Assembly (NCBI GenBank): GCA_026874595.1
Contig: CM049307.1
Span: forward strand, 18,827,079 to 18,891,078
Length of the DNA stretch: 64,000 bases
Origin: Sipunculus nudus
Lineage: Eukaryota; Annelida; Sipuncula; Golfingiida; Sipunculidae
Direction of reading: 5' to 3'
Shown: one piece after another, positions 37,720-53,600 of the stretch
How the letters are laid out: every line of letters starts with the position of its first letter
How positions within the stretch are numbered: the first letter of the stretch is position 1
Program-made: the position numbers and the translations under genes
Notes under the pieces: model-generated
What the model was told of the DNA's origin: nothing
What the model saw: the letters and a program-made list of their open reading frames with translations, nothing else
The model's database searches: none

Positions 37720-40230
37720 GCGAAATCTCAAGTCACTACGACCATAGCAGGAAGTACGTACACTTCATTAAAATTTACACAGAACGAGAAAGAAATCTCA
37801 AGTCACTACGACCATAGCAGGAAGTACGTACAGTTCATTAATATGTACACAGAATGAGAGAGATATCTCAAGTCACTACGACCATAGCAGGAAGTACGTG
37901 CAGTTCATTATTATGTACACAGAACGAGAGAGAAATCTCAAGTCACTACGACCATTGCAGGAAGTACGTACAGTTCAATAAAATGTACACAGAACGAGAA
38001 AGAAATCTCAAGTCACTACGACCATAGCAGGTAGTACGTACAGTTCATTAATATGTACACAGAATGAGAGAGAAATCTCAAGTCACCACGACCATAGCAG
38101 GAAGTACGTAAAAATCATTAATATGTACACAGAACGAGAGAGAAATCTCAAGTCACTACGACCATAGCAGGAAGTACCTACAGTTCATTAATTTGTCCAC
38201 AGAATGAGAGAGAAATCTCAGGTCACTACGACCATAGCAGGAAGTACGTACAGTTCATTAATATGTACACAGAACGAGAGAGAAATCTCAAGTCACTACG
38301 ACCATAGCAGGAAGTACGTACAGTTCATTAATATGTACACAGAATGAGAGAGAAATCTCAGGTCACTACGACCATGGCAGGAAGACGTACAGTTCATTAA
38401 TATGTCCACAGAATGAGAGAGAAATCTCAAGTCACTACGACCATAGCAGGAAGTACGTACAGTTCATTAATATGTACACAGAATGAGAGAGAAATCTCAA
38501 GTCACTACGACCTTAGCAGGAATATCGTACAGTTCATTAAAATGTACACAGAATGAGAAAGAAATCTCAAGTCACTACGACCATAGCAGAAAGTACGTAC
38601 AGTTCATTAATATGTACACAGAATGAGAGAGAAATCTCAAGTCACTTCGACCTTAGCAGGAAGTACGTACAGTTCATTAATATGTACACAGAATGAGAGA
38701 GAAATCTCAAGTCACTACGACCATAGCAGGAAGTACGTACAGTTCATTAAAATGTACACAGAACGAGAGAGAAATCTCAAGTCACTACGACCATATCAGG
38801 AAGTACGTACAGTTCATTAATATGTACACAGAATGAGAGAGAAATTTCAAGTCACTACGACCATAGCAGGAAGCACGTACAGTTCATTAAAATGTACACA
38901 GAATGAGAGAGAAATCTCAAGTCACTACGACCATAGCAGGAAGTACGTACAGTTCATTAAAATGTACACATAACGAGAGCGAAATCTCAAGTCACTACGA
39001 CCATAGCAGGAAGTACGTACAGTTCATTAAAATTTACACAGAACGAGAAAGAAATCTCAAGTCACTACGACCATAGCAGGAAGTACGTACAGTTCATTAA
39101 TATGTACACAGAATGAGAGAGATATCTCAAGTCACTACGACCATAGCAGGAAGTACGTGCAGTTCATTATTATGTACACAGAACGAGAGAGAAATCTCAA
39201 GTCACTACGACCATTGCAGGAAGTACGTACAGTTCAATAAAATGTACACAGAACGAGAAAGAAATCTCAAGTCACTACGACCATAGCAGGTAGTACGTAC
39301 AGTTCATTAATATGTACACAGAATGAGAGAGAAATCTCAAGTCACCACGACCATAGCAGGAAGTACGTAAAAATCATTAATATGTACACAGAACGAGAGA
39401 GAAATCTCAAGTCACTACGACCATAGCAGGAAGTACCTACAGTTCATTAATTTGTCCACAGAATGAGAGAGAAATCTCAGGTCACTACGACCATAGCAGG
39501 AAGTACGTACAGTTCATTAATATGTACACAGAACGAGAGAGAAATCTCAAGTCACTACGACCATAGCAGGAAGTACGTACAGTTCATTAATATGTACACA
39601 GAATGAGAGAGAAATCTCAGGTCACTACGACCATGGCAGGAAGACGTACAGTTCATTAATATGTCCACAGAATGAGAGAGAAATCTCAAGTCACTACGAC
39701 CATAGCAGGAAGTACGTACAGTTCATTAATATGTACACAGAATGAGAGAGAAATCTCAAGTCACTACGACCTTAGCAGGAATATCGTACAGTTCATTAAA
39801 ATGTACACAGAATGAGAAAGAAATCTCAAGTCACTACGACCATAGCAGAAAGTACGTACAGTTCATTAATATGTACACAGAATGAGAGAGAAATCTCAAG
39901 TCACTTCGACCTTAGCAGGAAGTACGTACAGTTCATTAATATGTACACAGAATGAGAGAGAAATCTCAAGTCACTACGACCATAGCAGGAAGTACGTAAA
40001 GTTCATTAAAATGTACACAGAACGAGAGAGAAATCTCAAGTCACTACGACCATATCAGGAAGTACGTACAGTTCATTAATATGTACACAGAATGAGAGAG
40101 AAATTTCAAGTCACTACGACCATAGCAGGAAGCACGTACAGTTCATTAAAATGTACACAGAATGAGAGAGAAATCTCAAGTCACTACGACCATAGCAGGA
40201 AGTACGTACAGTTCATTAAAATGTACACAT
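37720..40230 (+). repeat. 18-monomer (1,259-bp) tandem duplication, unit I only
   Basis: Landmarks AAAATTTACACAGAACGAGA, the CAGTTCATTATTATG monomer, GTAGTACGTAC, GTAAAAATCATT and the 69-bp monomer occur in the same order twice, 1,259-1,260 bp apart (for example about 37770 and 39030). Unit II has the block only once (about 53865-55000). A chimeric monomer at 38968-38985 marks the junction. Confidence 0.88.
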
Positions 40231-41650
40231 AACGAGAGAGAAATCTCAAGTCACTACGACCATAGCAGGAAGTACGTACAGTTTATTAATATGTACACAG
40301 AATGAGAGAGAAATCTCAAGTCACTACGACCATAGCAGGAAGTACGTACAGTTCATTAATATGTACACAGAATGAGAGAGAAATCTCAGGTCAATACGAC
40401 CATAGCAGGAAGTACGTACAGTTCATTAATATGTATACAGAATGAGAGAGAAATCTCAAGTCACTACGACCTTAGCCGGAAGTACGTACAGTTCATTAAA
40501 ATGTACACAGAATGAGAGAGAAATCTCAGGTCACTACGACCTTAGCCGGAAGTACGTACAGTTCATTAAAATGTACACAGAATGAGAGAGAAATCTCAAG
40601 TCACTACGACCATAGCAGGAAGTACGTACAGTTCATTAATATGTACACAGAACGAGAGAGAAATCTCAAGTCACTACGACCATAGCAGGAAGTACGAACA
40701 GTTCATTAATATGTACACAGAATGAGAGAGAAATCTCAAGTCACTACGACCTTAGCAGGAAGTACGTACAGTTCATTAATATGTACACAGAATGAGAGAG
40801 AAATCTCAAGTCTACTACGACCTTAGCAGGAAGTACGTACAGTTCATTAATATGTACACAGAATGAGAGAAAAATCTCAAGTCTACTACGACCATAGCAG
40901 GAAGTACGTACAGTTCATTAAAATGTACACAGAACGAGAGAGAAATCTCAAGTCACTACGACCATAGCAGGAAGTACGTACAGTTCATTAAAATGTACGC
41001 AGAACGAGAAAGAAATCTCAAGTCGCTACGACCATAGCAGGAAGTACGTACAGTTCATTAATATGTACACAGAATGAGAGAGAAATCTCAAGTCACTACG
41101 ACCATAGCAGGAAGTACGTACAGTTCATTAATATGTACACAGAACGAGAGAGAAATCACAAGTCACTACGACCATAGCAGGAAGTACGTACAGTTCATTA
41201 ATATGTACACAGAATGAGAGAGAAATCTCAAGTGACCACGACCATAGCAGGAAGTACGTACAGTTCATTAATATGTACACAGAATGAGAGAGAAATCTCA
41301 AGTCACTACGACCATAGCAGGAAGTACGTACAGTTCATTAATATGTACACAGAATGAGAGAGAAATCTCAAGTCACTACGACCAAAGCAGGAAGTACGTA
41401 CAGTTCATTAATATGTCCACAGAATGAGAGAGTAATCTCAAGTCACTACGACCATAGCAGGAAGTACGTACAGTTCATTAATATGTCCACAGAATGAGAG
41501 AGAAATCTCAAGTCACTACGACCATAGCAGGAAGTACGTACAGTTCATTAATATGTACACAGAACGAGAGAGAAATCTCAAGTCACTACGACCATAGCAG
41601 GAAGTACGTACAGTTCATTAATATGTACACAGAATGAGAGAGAAATCTCG

Positions 41651-44600
41651 AACGACCATAGCAGGAAGTACGTACAGTTCATTAATATGTACACAGAATG
41701 AGAGAGAAATCTCAAGTCACTACGACCTTAGCAGGAAGTACGTACAGTTCATTAAAATGTACACAGAACGAGAGAGAAATCTCAAGTCACTACGACCATA
41801 GCAGGAAGTACGTACAGTTCGTTAAAATGTACACAGAACGAGAGAGAAATCTCAAGTCACTACGACCATAGCAGGAAGTACGTACAGTTCATTAATATGT
41901 ACACAGAATGAGAGAGAAATCTCAAGTCACTACGACCATGGCAGGAAGTACGTACAGTTCATTAAAATGTACACAGAATGAGAGAGAAATCTCAAGTCAC
42001 TACGACCATAGCAGGAAGTACGTACAGTTCATTAATATGTACACAGAATGAGAGAGAAATCTCAAGTCACTACGACCTTAGCAGGAAGTACGTACAGTTC
42101 ATTAAAATGTACACAGAACGAGAGAGAAATCTCAAGTCACTACGACCATAGCAGGAAGTACGTACAGTTCATTAATATGTACACAGAATGAGAGAGAAAT
42201 CTCAAGTCACTACGACCTTAGCAGGAAGTACGTACAGTTCATTAAAATGTACACAGAATGAGAGAGAAATCTCAAGTCACCACGACCATAGCAGGAAGTA
42301 CGTACAGTTCATTAATATGTACACAGAATGAGAGAGAAATCTCAAGTCACTACGACCATAGCAGGAAGTACGTACAGTTCATTAATATGTCCACAGTATG
42401 AGAGAGAAATCTCAAGTCACTTCGACCTTAGCAGGAAGTACGAACAGTTCATTAATATGTACACAGAATGAGAGAGAAATCTGAAGTCACTACGACCATA
42501 GCAGGAAGTACGTACAGTTCATTAAAATGTACACAGAATGAGAGAGAAATCTCAAGTCACTACGACCTTAGCAGGAAGTACGTACAGTTCATTAAAATGT
42601 ACACAGAATGAGAGAGAAATCTCAAGTCACTACGACCATAGCAGGAAGTACGTACAGTTCATTAATATGTACACAGAATGAGAGAGAAATCTCAAGTCAC
42701 TACGACCTTAGCAGGAAGTACGTACAGTTCGTTAAAATGTACACAGAACGAGAGAGAAATCTCAAGTCACTACGACCATAGCAGGAAGTACGTACAGTTC
42801 ATTAATATGTACAAAGAATGAGAGAGAAATCTCAAGTCACTACGACCATAGCAGGAAGTACGTACAGTTCATTAAAATGTACACAGAATGAGAGAGAAAT
42901 CTCAAGTCACTACGACCATAGCAGGAAGTACGTACAGTTCATTAATATGTACACAGAATGAGAGAGAAATCTCAAGTCACTACGACCTTAGCAGGAAGTA
43001 CGTACAGTTCATTAATATGTACACAGAATGAGAGAGAAATCTCAAGTCACTACGACCTTAGCAGGAAGTACGTACAGTTCATTAAAATGTACACAGAACG
43101 AGAGAGAAATCTCAAGTCACTACGACCATAGCAGGAACTACGTACAGTTCATTAATATGTACACAGAATGAGAGAGAAATCTCAAGTCACTACGACCTTA
43201 GCAGGAAGTACGTACAGTTCATTAAAATGTACACAGAATGAGAGAGAAATCTCAAGTCACCACGACCATAGCAGGAAGTACGTACAGTTCATTAATATGT
43301 ACACAGAATGAGAGAGAAATCTCAAGTCACTACGGCCATAGCAGGAAGTACGTACAGTTCATTAATATGTCCACAGTATGAGAGAGAAATCTCAAGTCAC
43401 TTCGACCTTAGCAGGAAGTACGAACAGTTCATTAATATGTACACAGAATGAGAGAGAAATCTGAAGTCACTACGACCATAGCAGGAAGTACGTACAGTTC
43501 ATTAAAATGTACACAGAATGAGAGAGAAATCTCAAGTCACTACGACCTTAGCAGGAAGTACGTACAGTTCATTAAAATGTACACAGAATGAGAGAGAAAT
43601 CTCAAGTCACTACGACCATAGCAGGAAGTACGTACAGTTCATTAATATGTACACAGAATGAGAGAGAAATCTCAAGTCACTACGACCTTAGCAGGAAGTA
43701 CGTACAGTTCGTTAAAATGTACACAGAACGAGAGAGAAATCTCAAGTCACTACGACCATAGCAGGAAGTACGTACAGTTCATTAATATGTACACAGAATG
43801 AGAGAGAAATCTCAAGTCACTACGACCTTAGCAGGAAGTACGTACAGTTCATTAATATGTACACAGAATGAGAGAGAAATCTCAAGTCACTACGACCTTA
43901 GCAGGAAGTACGTACAGTTCATTAAAATGTACACAGAACGAGGGAGAAATCTCAAGTCACTACGACCATAGCAGGAACTACGTACAGTTCATTAATATGT
44001 ACACAGAATGAGAGAGAAATCTCAAGTCACTACGACCTTAGCAGGAAGTACGTACAGTTCATTAAAATGTACACAGAATGAGAGAGAAATCTCAAGTCAC
44101 CACGACCATAGCAGGAAGTACGTACAGTTCATTAATATGTACACAGAATGAGAGAGAAATCTCAAGTCACTACGGCCATAGCAGGAAGTACGTACAGTTC
44201 ATTAATATGTCCACAGTATGAGAGAGAAATCTCAAGTCACTTCGACCTTAGCAGGAAGTACGAACAGTTCATTAATATGTACACAGAATGAGAGAGAAAT
44301 CTGAAGTCACTACGACCATAGCAGGAAGTACGTACAGTTCATTAAAATGTACACAGAATGAGAGAGAAATCTCAAGTCACTACGACCTTAGCAGGAAGTA
44401 CGTACAGTTCATTAAAATGTACACAGAATGAGAGAGAAATCTCAAGTCACTACGACCATAGCAGGAAGTACGTACAGTTCATTAATATGTACACAGAATG
44501 AGAGAGAAATCTCAAGTCACTACGACCTTAGCAGGAAGTACGTACAGTTCGTTAAAATGTACACAGAACGAGAGAGAAATCTCAAGTCACTACGACCATA

Positions 44601-47600
44601 GCAGGAAGTACGTACAGTTCATTAATATGTACAAAGAATGAGAGAGAAATCTCAAGTCACTACGACCATAGCAGGAAGTACGTACAGTTCATTAAAATGT
44701 ACACAGAATGAGAGAGAAATCTCAAGTCACTACGACCATAGCAGGAAGTACGTACAGTTCATTAATATGTACACAGAATGAGAGAGAAATCTCAAGTCAC
44801 TACGACCTTAGCAGGAAGTACGTACAGTTCATTAAAATGTACACAGAACGAGAGAGAAATCTCAAGTCACTACGACCATAGCAGGAAGTACGTACAGTTC
44901 ATTAATATGTACACAGAATGAGAGAGAAATCTCAAGTCACTACGACCTTAGCAGGAAGTACGTACAGTTCATTAATATGTACACAGAATGAGAGAGATCT
45001 CTCAAGTCACTACGACCTTAGCAGGAAGTACGTACAGTTTATTAAAATGTACACAGAATGAGAGAGAAATCTCAAGTCACTACGACCATAGCAGGAAGTA
45101 CGTACAGTTCATTAATATGTACACAGAATGAGAGAGAAATCTCAAGTCACTACGACCTTAGCAGGAAGTACGTACAGTTCATTAAAATGTACACAGAATG
45201 AGAGAGAAATCTCAAGTCACTACGACCATAGCAGGAAGTACGTACAGTTCATTAATATGTCCACAGTATGAGAGAGATATCTCAAGTCACTTCGACCTTA
45301 GCAGGAAGTACGAACAGTTCATTAATATGTACACAGAATGAGAGAGAAATCTGAAGTCACTACGACCATAGCAGGAAGTACGTACAGTTCATTAAAATGT
45401 ACACAGAACGAGAGAGAAATCTCAAGTCACTACGACCATAGCAGGAAGTACGTACAGTTCATTAATATGTACACAGAATGAGAGATAAATCTCAAGTCAC
45501 TACGACCATAGCAGGAAGTACGTACAGTTCATTAAAATGTACACAGAATGAGAGAGAAATCTCAAGTCACTACGACCATAGCAGGAAGTACGTACAGTTC
45601 ATTAATATGTACACAGAATGAGAGAGAAATCTCAAGTCACTACGACCATAGCAGGAAGTTCGTACAGTTCATTAAAATGTACACAGATCGAGAGAGAAAT
45701 CGCAAGTCACTACGACCATAGCAAGAAGTACGTACAGTTTATAAAAATGTACACATAATGAGAGAGAAATTTCAAGTCACTACGACCATAGCAGGAAGTA
45801 CGTACAGTTCATTAATATGTATACAGAACGAGAGCGAAATCTCAAGTCACTACGACCATAGCTGGAAGTACGTACAGTTCATTAATATGTACACAGAACG
45901 ACAGCGAAATCTCAAGTCACTACGACCATAGCTGGAAGTACGAACAGTTCATTAATATGTACACGGAATGAGAGAGAAATATCAAGTCACTACGACCTTA
46001 GCAGGAAGTACGTATAGTTCATTAATATGTACACAGAATGAGAGAGAAATCTCAAGTCACTATGACCATAGCAGGAAGTACGTACAGTTCATTAAAATGT
46101 ACACAGAGCGAGAGAAATCTCAAGTCACTACGACCTTAGCAGGAAGTACGTACAGTTCATTAAAATGTACACAGAACGAGAGAGAAATCTCAAGTCACTA
46201 CGACCATAGCAGGAAGTACGTACAGTTCATTAATATGTACACAGAATAAGAGAGAAATCTGAAGTCACTACGACCATAGCAGGAAGTACGTACAGTTCAT
46301 TAATATGTACACAGAATGAGAGAGAAATCTCAAGTCACTACGACCTTAGCAGGAAGTACGTACAGTTCATTAATCTGTACACAGAAGGAGAGAGAAATCT
46401 CAAGTCACTACGACCATAGCAGGAAGTACGTACAGTTCATTAATCTGTACACAGAAAGAGAGAGAAATCTCAAGTCACTTCGACCATAGCAGGAAGTACG
46501 TACAGTTCATTAATATGTACACAGAATGAGAGAGAAATCTCAGGTCACTACGACCATAGCAGGAAGTACGTACAGTTCATTAAAATGTACACAGAACGAG
46601 AGAGAAATCTCAAGTGACCACGACCATAGCAGGAAGTACGTACAGTTCATTAAAATGTACACAGAACGAGAGAGAAATCTCAAGTCACTACGACCATAGC
46701 AGGAAGTACCTACAGTTCATTAATATGTACACAGAATGAGAGAGAAATCTCAGGTCAGTACGACCATAGCAGGAAGTACGTACAGTTCATTAATATGTAC
46801 ACAGAACGAGAGAGAAATCTCAGGTCACTACGACCATAGCAGGAAGTACGTACAGTTCATTAATATGTACACAGAATGAGAGAGAAATCTCAGGTCACTA
46901 CGACCATAGCAGGAAGACGTACAGTTCATTAATATGTACACAGAATGAGAGAGAAATCTCAAGTCACTACGACCATAGCAGGAAGTACGTACAGTTCATT
47001 AATATGTACACAGAATGAGAGAGAAATCTCAAGTCACTACGACCTTAGCAGGAATCTCGTACAGTTCATTAAAATGTACACAGAATGAGAAAGAAATCTC
47101 ATGTCACTACGACCATAGCAGGAAGTACGTACAGTTCATTAAAATGTACACAGAATGAGAGAGAAATCTCAAGTCACTACGACCATAGCAGGAAGTACGT
47201 ACAGTTCATTAATATGTACACAGAATGAGAGAGAAATCTCAAGTCACTACGACCATAGCAGGAAGTACGTACAGTTCATTAATCTGTACACAGAAGGAGA
47301 GAGAAATCTCAAGTCACTACGACCATAGCAGGAAGTACGTACAGTTCATTAATATGTACACAGAATGAGAGAGAAATCTCAGGTCACTACGACCATAGCA
47401 GGAAGTACGTACAGTTCATTAAAATGTACACAGAACGAGAGAGAAATCTCAAGTGACCACGACCATAGCAGGAAGTACGTACAGTTCATTAATATGTACA
47501 CAGAACGAGAGAGAAATCTCAAGTCACTACGACTATAGCAGGAAGTACCTACAGTTCATTAATATGTCCACAGAATGAGAGAGAAATCTCAGGTCACTAC

Positions 47601-50600
47601 AACCATAGCAGGAAGTACGTACAATTCATTAATATGTACACAGAACGAGAGAGAAATCTCAAGTCACTACGACCATAGCAGGAAGTACGTACAGTTCATT
47701 AATATGTACACAGAATGAGAGAGAAATCTCAGGTCACTACGACCATAGCAGGAAGACGTACAGTTCATTAATATGTCCACAGAATGAGAGAGAAATCTCA
47801 AGTCACTACGACCATAGCAGGAAGTACGTACAGTTTAAATATGTACACAGAATGAGAGAGAAATCTCAAGTCTCTACGACCTTAGCAGGAATCTCGTACA
47901 GTTCATTAAAATGTACACAGAATGAGAAAGAAATCTCAAGTCACTACGACCATAGCAGAAAGTACGTACAGTTCATTAATATGTCCACAGAAGGAGAGAG
48001 AAATCTCAAGTCACTTCGACCTTAGCAGGAAGTACGTACAGTTCATTAATATGTACACAGAATGAGAGAGAAATCTCAAGTCACTACGACCATAGCAGGA
48101 AGTACGTACAGTTCATTAAAATGTACACAGAACGAGAGAGAAATCTCAAGTCACTACGACCATATCAGGAAGTACGTACAGTTCATTAATATGTACACAG
48201 AATGAGAGAGAAATCTCAAGTCACTACGACCTTAGCAGGAAGTACGTACAGTTTATTAAAATGTACACAGAATGAGAGAGAAATCTCAAGTCACTACGAC
48301 CATAGCAGGAAGTACGTACAGTTCATTAATATGTACACAGAATGAGAGAGAAATCTCAAGTCACTACGACCTTAGCAGGAAGTACGTACAGTTCATTAAA
48401 ATGTACACAGAATGAGAGAGAAATCTCAAGTCACTACGACCATAGCAGGAAGTACGTACAGTTCATTAATATGTACACAGAATGAGAGAGAAATCTCAAG
48501 TCACTACGACCTTAGCAGGAAGTACGTACAGTTTATTAAAATGTACACAGAATGAGAGAGAAATCTCAAGTCACTACGACCATAGCAGGAAGTACGTACA
48601 GTTCATTAATATGTACACAGAATGAGAGAGAAATCTCAAGTCACTACGACCTTAGCAGGAAGTACGTACAGTTCATTAAAATGTACACAGAATGAGAGAG
48701 AAATCTCAAGTCACTACGACCATAGCAGGAAGTACGTACAGTTCATTAATATGTCCACAGTATGAGAGAGAAATCTCAAGTCACTTCGACCTTAGCAGGA
48801 AGTACGAACAGTTCATTAATATGTACACAGAATGAGAGAGAAATCTGAAGTCACTACGACCATAGCAGGAAGTACGTACAGTTCATTAAAATGTACACAG
48901 AATGAGAGAGAAATCTCAAGTCACTACGACCTTAGCAGGAAGTACGTACAGTTCATTAAAATGTACACAGAATGAGAGAGAAATCTCAAGTCACTACGAC
49001 CATAGCAGGAAGTACGTACAGTTCATTAATATGTACACAGAATGAGAGAGAAATCTCAAGTCACTACGACCTTACCAGGAAGTACGTACAGTTCATTAAA
49101 ATGTACACAGAACGAGAGAGAAATCTCAAGTCACTACGACCATAGCAGGAAGTACGTACAGTTCGTTAAAATGTACACAGAACGAGAGAGAAATCTCAAG
49201 TCACTACGACCATAGCAGGAAGTAAGTACAGTTCATTAATATGTACAGAGAATGAGAGAGAAATCTCAAGTCACTACGACCATAGCAGGAAGTACGTACA
49301 GTTCATTAAAATGTACACAGAATGAGAGAGAAATCTCAAGTCACTACGACCATAGCAGGAAGTACGTACAGTTCATTAATATGTACACAGAATGAGAGAG
49401 AAATCTCAAGTCACAACGACCTTAGCAGGAAGTACGTACAGTTCATTAAAATGTACACAGAATGAGAGAGAAATCTCAAGTCACAACGACCTTAGCAGGA
49501 AGTACGTACAGTTCATTAAAATGTACACAGAACGAGAGAGAAATCTCAAGTCACTACGACCATAGCAGGAAGTACGTACAGTTCATTAATATGTACACAG
49601 AATGAGAGAGAAATCTCAAGTCACTACGACCTTAGCAGGAAGTACGTACAGTTCATTAAAATGTACACAGAATGAGAGAGAAATCTCAAGTCACCACGAC
49701 CATAGCAGGAAGTACGTACAGTTCATTAATATGTACACAGAATGAGAGAGAAATCTCAAGTCACTACGACCTTAGCAGGAAGTACGTACAGTTTATTAAA
49801 ATGTACACAGAATGAGAGAGAAATCTCAAGTCACTACGACCATAGCAGGAAGTACGTACAGTTCATTAATATGTACACAGAATGAGAGAGAAATCTCAAG
49901 TCACTACGACCTTAGCAGGAAGTACGTACAGTTCATTAAAATGTACACAGAATGAGAGAGAAATCTCAAGTCACTACGACCATAGCAGGAAGTACGTACA
50001 GTTCATTAGTATGTCCACAGTATGAGAGAGAAATCTCAAGTCACTTCGACCTTAGCAGGAAGTACGAACAGTTCTTTAATATGTACACAGAATGAGAGAG
50101 AAATCTGAAGTCACTACGACCATAGCAGGAAGTACGTACAGTTCATTAAAATGTACACAGAACGAGAGAGAAATCTCAAGTCACTACGACCATAGCAGGA
50201 AGTAGGTACAGTTCATTAATATGTACACAGAATGAGAGATAAATCTCAAGTCACTACGACCATAGCAGGAAGTACGTACAGTTCATTAAAATGTACACAG
50301 AATGAGAGAGAAATCTCAAGTCACTACGACCATAGCAAGAAGTACGTACAGTTCATTAATATGTACACAGAATGAGAGAGAAATCTCAAGTCACTACGAC
50401 CATAGCAGGAAGTTCGTACAGTTCATTAAAATGTACACAGATCGAGAGAGAAATCGCAAGTCACTACGACCATAGCAAGAAGTACGTACAGTTTATAAAA
50501 ATGTACACATAATGAGAGAGAAATCTCAAGTCACTACGACCATAGCAGGAAGTACGTACAGTTCATTAATATGTATACAGAACGAGAGCGAAATCTCAAG

Positions 50601-53600
50601 TCACTACGACCATAGCTGGAAGTACGTACAGTTCATTAATATGTACACAGAACGACAGCGAAATCTCATGTCACTACGACCATAGCAGGAAGTACGAACA
50701 GTTCATTAATATGTACACGGAATGAGAGAGAAATCTCAAGTCACTACGACCATAGCAGGAAGTACGTACAGTTCATTAATATGTACACAGAATGAGAGAG
50801 AAATCTCAAGTCACTATGACCATAGCAGGAAGTACGTACAGTTCATTAAAATGTACACAGAACGAGAGAAATCTCAAGTCACTACGACCATAGCAGGAAG
50901 TACGTACAGTTCATTAAAATGTACACAGAACGAGAGAGAAATCTCAAGTCACTACGACCATAGCAGGAAGTACGTACAGTTCATTAATATGTACACAGAA
51001 TAAGAGAGAAATCTCAAGTCACTACGACCATAGCAGGAAGTACGTACAGTTCATTAATATGTACACAGAATGAGAGAGAAATCTCAAGTCACTACGACCT
51101 TAGCAGGAAGTACGTACAGTTCATTAATCTGTACACAGAAGGAGAGAGAAATCTCAAGTCACTACGACCATAGCAGGAAGTACGTACAGTTCATTAATCT
51201 GTACACAGAAGGAGAGAGAAATCTCAAGTCACTACGACCATAGCAGGAAGTACGTACAGTTCATTAATATGTACACAGAATGAGAGAGAAATCTCAGGTC
51301 ACTACGACCATAGCAGGAAGTACGTACAGTTCATTAAAATGTACACAGAATGAGAGAGAAATCTCAGGTCACTACGACCATGGCAGGAAGACGTACAGTT
51401 CATTAATATGTCCACAGAATGAGAGAGAAATCTCAAGTCACTACGACCATAGCAGGAAGTACGTACAGTTCATTAATATGTACACAGAATGAGAGAGAAA
51501 TCTCAAGTCACTACGACCTTAGCAGGAATATCGTACAGTTCATTAAAATGTACACAGAATGAGAAAGAAATCTCAAGTCACTACGACCATAGCAGAAAGT
51601 ACGTACAGTTCATTAATATGTACACAGAACGAGAGAGAAATCTCAAGTCACTACGACCATAGCAGGAAGTACGTACAGTTCATTAATATGTACACAGAAT
51701 GAGAGAGAAATCTCAAGTGACCACGACCATAGCAGGAAGTACGTATAGTTCATTAATATGTACACAGAACGAGAGAGAAATCTCAAGTCACTACGACCAT
51801 AGCAGGAAGTACGTACAGTTCATTAAAATGTACACAGAACGAGAAAGAAATCTCAAGTCACTACGACCATAGCAGGAAGTACGTACAGTTCATTAATATG
51901 TACACAGAACGAGAGAGAAATCTCAAGTCACTACGACCATAGCAGGAAGTACGTACAGTTCATTAATATGTACACAGAATGAGAGAGAAATCTCAAGTGA
52001 CCACGACCATAGCAGGAAGTACGTACAGTTCATTAATATGTCCACAGAATGAGAGAGAAATCTCAAGTCACTACGACCATAGCAGGAAGTACGTACAGTT
52101 CATTAATATGTCCACAGAATGAGAGAGAAATCTCAAGTCACTACGACCATAGCAGGAAGTACGTACAGTTCATTAATATGTACACAGAACGAGAGAGAAA
52201 TCTCAAGTCACTACGACCATAGCAGGAAGTACGTACAGTTCATAAATATGTACACAGAATGAGAGAGAAATCTCAAGTCACTACGACCATAGCAGGAAGT
52301 ACGTACAGTTCATTAATATGTCCACAGAATGAGAGAGAAATCTCAAGTCACTACGACCATAGCAGGAAATACGTACAGTTCATTAATATGTACACAGAAC
52401 GAGAGAGAAATCTCAAGTCACTACGACCATAGCAGGAAGTACGTACAGTTCATTAAAATGTACACATAACGAGAGAGAAATCTCAAGTCACTACGACCAT
52501 AGCAGGAAGTACGTACAGTTTATTAATATGTACACAGAATGAGAGAGAAATCTCAAGTCACTACGACCATAGCAGGAAGTACGTACAGTTCATTAATATG
52601 TACACAGAATGAGAGAGAAATCTCAGGTCAATACGACCATAGCAGGAAGTACGTACAGTTCATTAATATGTTCACAGAATGAGAGAGAAAGCTCAAGTCA
52701 CTACGACCATAGCAGGAAGTACGTACAGTTCATTAATATGTACACAGAACGAGAGAGAAATCTCAAGTCACTACGACCATTGCAGGAAGTACGTACAGTT
52801 CATTAATATTTACACAGAATGAGAGAGAAATCTCAAGTCACTACGACCATAGCAGGAAGTACGTACAGTTCATTAATATGTACACAGAACGAGAGAGAAA
52901 TCTCAGGTCACTACGACCATTGCAGGAAGTATGTACAGTTCATTAATATTTACACAGAATGAGAGAGAAATCTCAAGTCACTACGACCATAGCAGGAAGT
53001 ACGTACATTTCATTAATATGTACACAGAATGAGAGAGAAATCTCAAGTCACTACGACCTTAGCAGGAAGTACGTACAGTTCATTAAAATGTACACAGAAT
53101 GAGAGAGAAATCTCAGGTCACTACGACCATAGCAGGAAGTACGTAAAAATCATTAATATGTACACAGAACGAGAGAGAAATCTCAAGTCACTACGACCAT
53201 AGCAAGAAGTACGTACAGTTTATAAAAATGTACATATAATGAGAGAGAAATCTCAAGTCACTACGACCATAACAGGAAGTACGTACATTTCATTAATATG
53301 TATATAGAACGAGAGCGAAATCTGAAGTCACTACGACCATAGCTGGAAGTACGTACAGTTCATTAAAATTTACACAGAACGAGAAAGAAATCTCAAGTCA
53401 CTACGACCATAGCAGGAAGTACGTACAGTTCATTAATATGTACACAGAATGAGAGAGAAATCTCAAGTCACTACGACCTTAGCAGGAAGTACGTACAGTT
53501 CATTAAAATGTACACAGAATGAGAGAGAAATCTCAGGTCACTACGACCATAGCAGGAAGTACGTAAAAATCATTAATATGTACACAGAACGAGAGAGAAA

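Larger units (their letters stand above)
25990..41650 (+). repeat. Large tandem unit I of the satellite (about 15.7 kb)
   Basis: This whole stretch of monomer variants is repeated in the same order at 41651-56690. Matching landmarks include the GGAACTACG variant (27471 and 43137), GAACGAGGGAG (28061 and 43937), ATCGAGAGAG (29811 and about 45687), the 69-bp monomers (31038 and about 46916), and the CTCGAACGACC deletion (41648 and about 56683). It ends with that deleted monomer. Confidence 0.9.
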
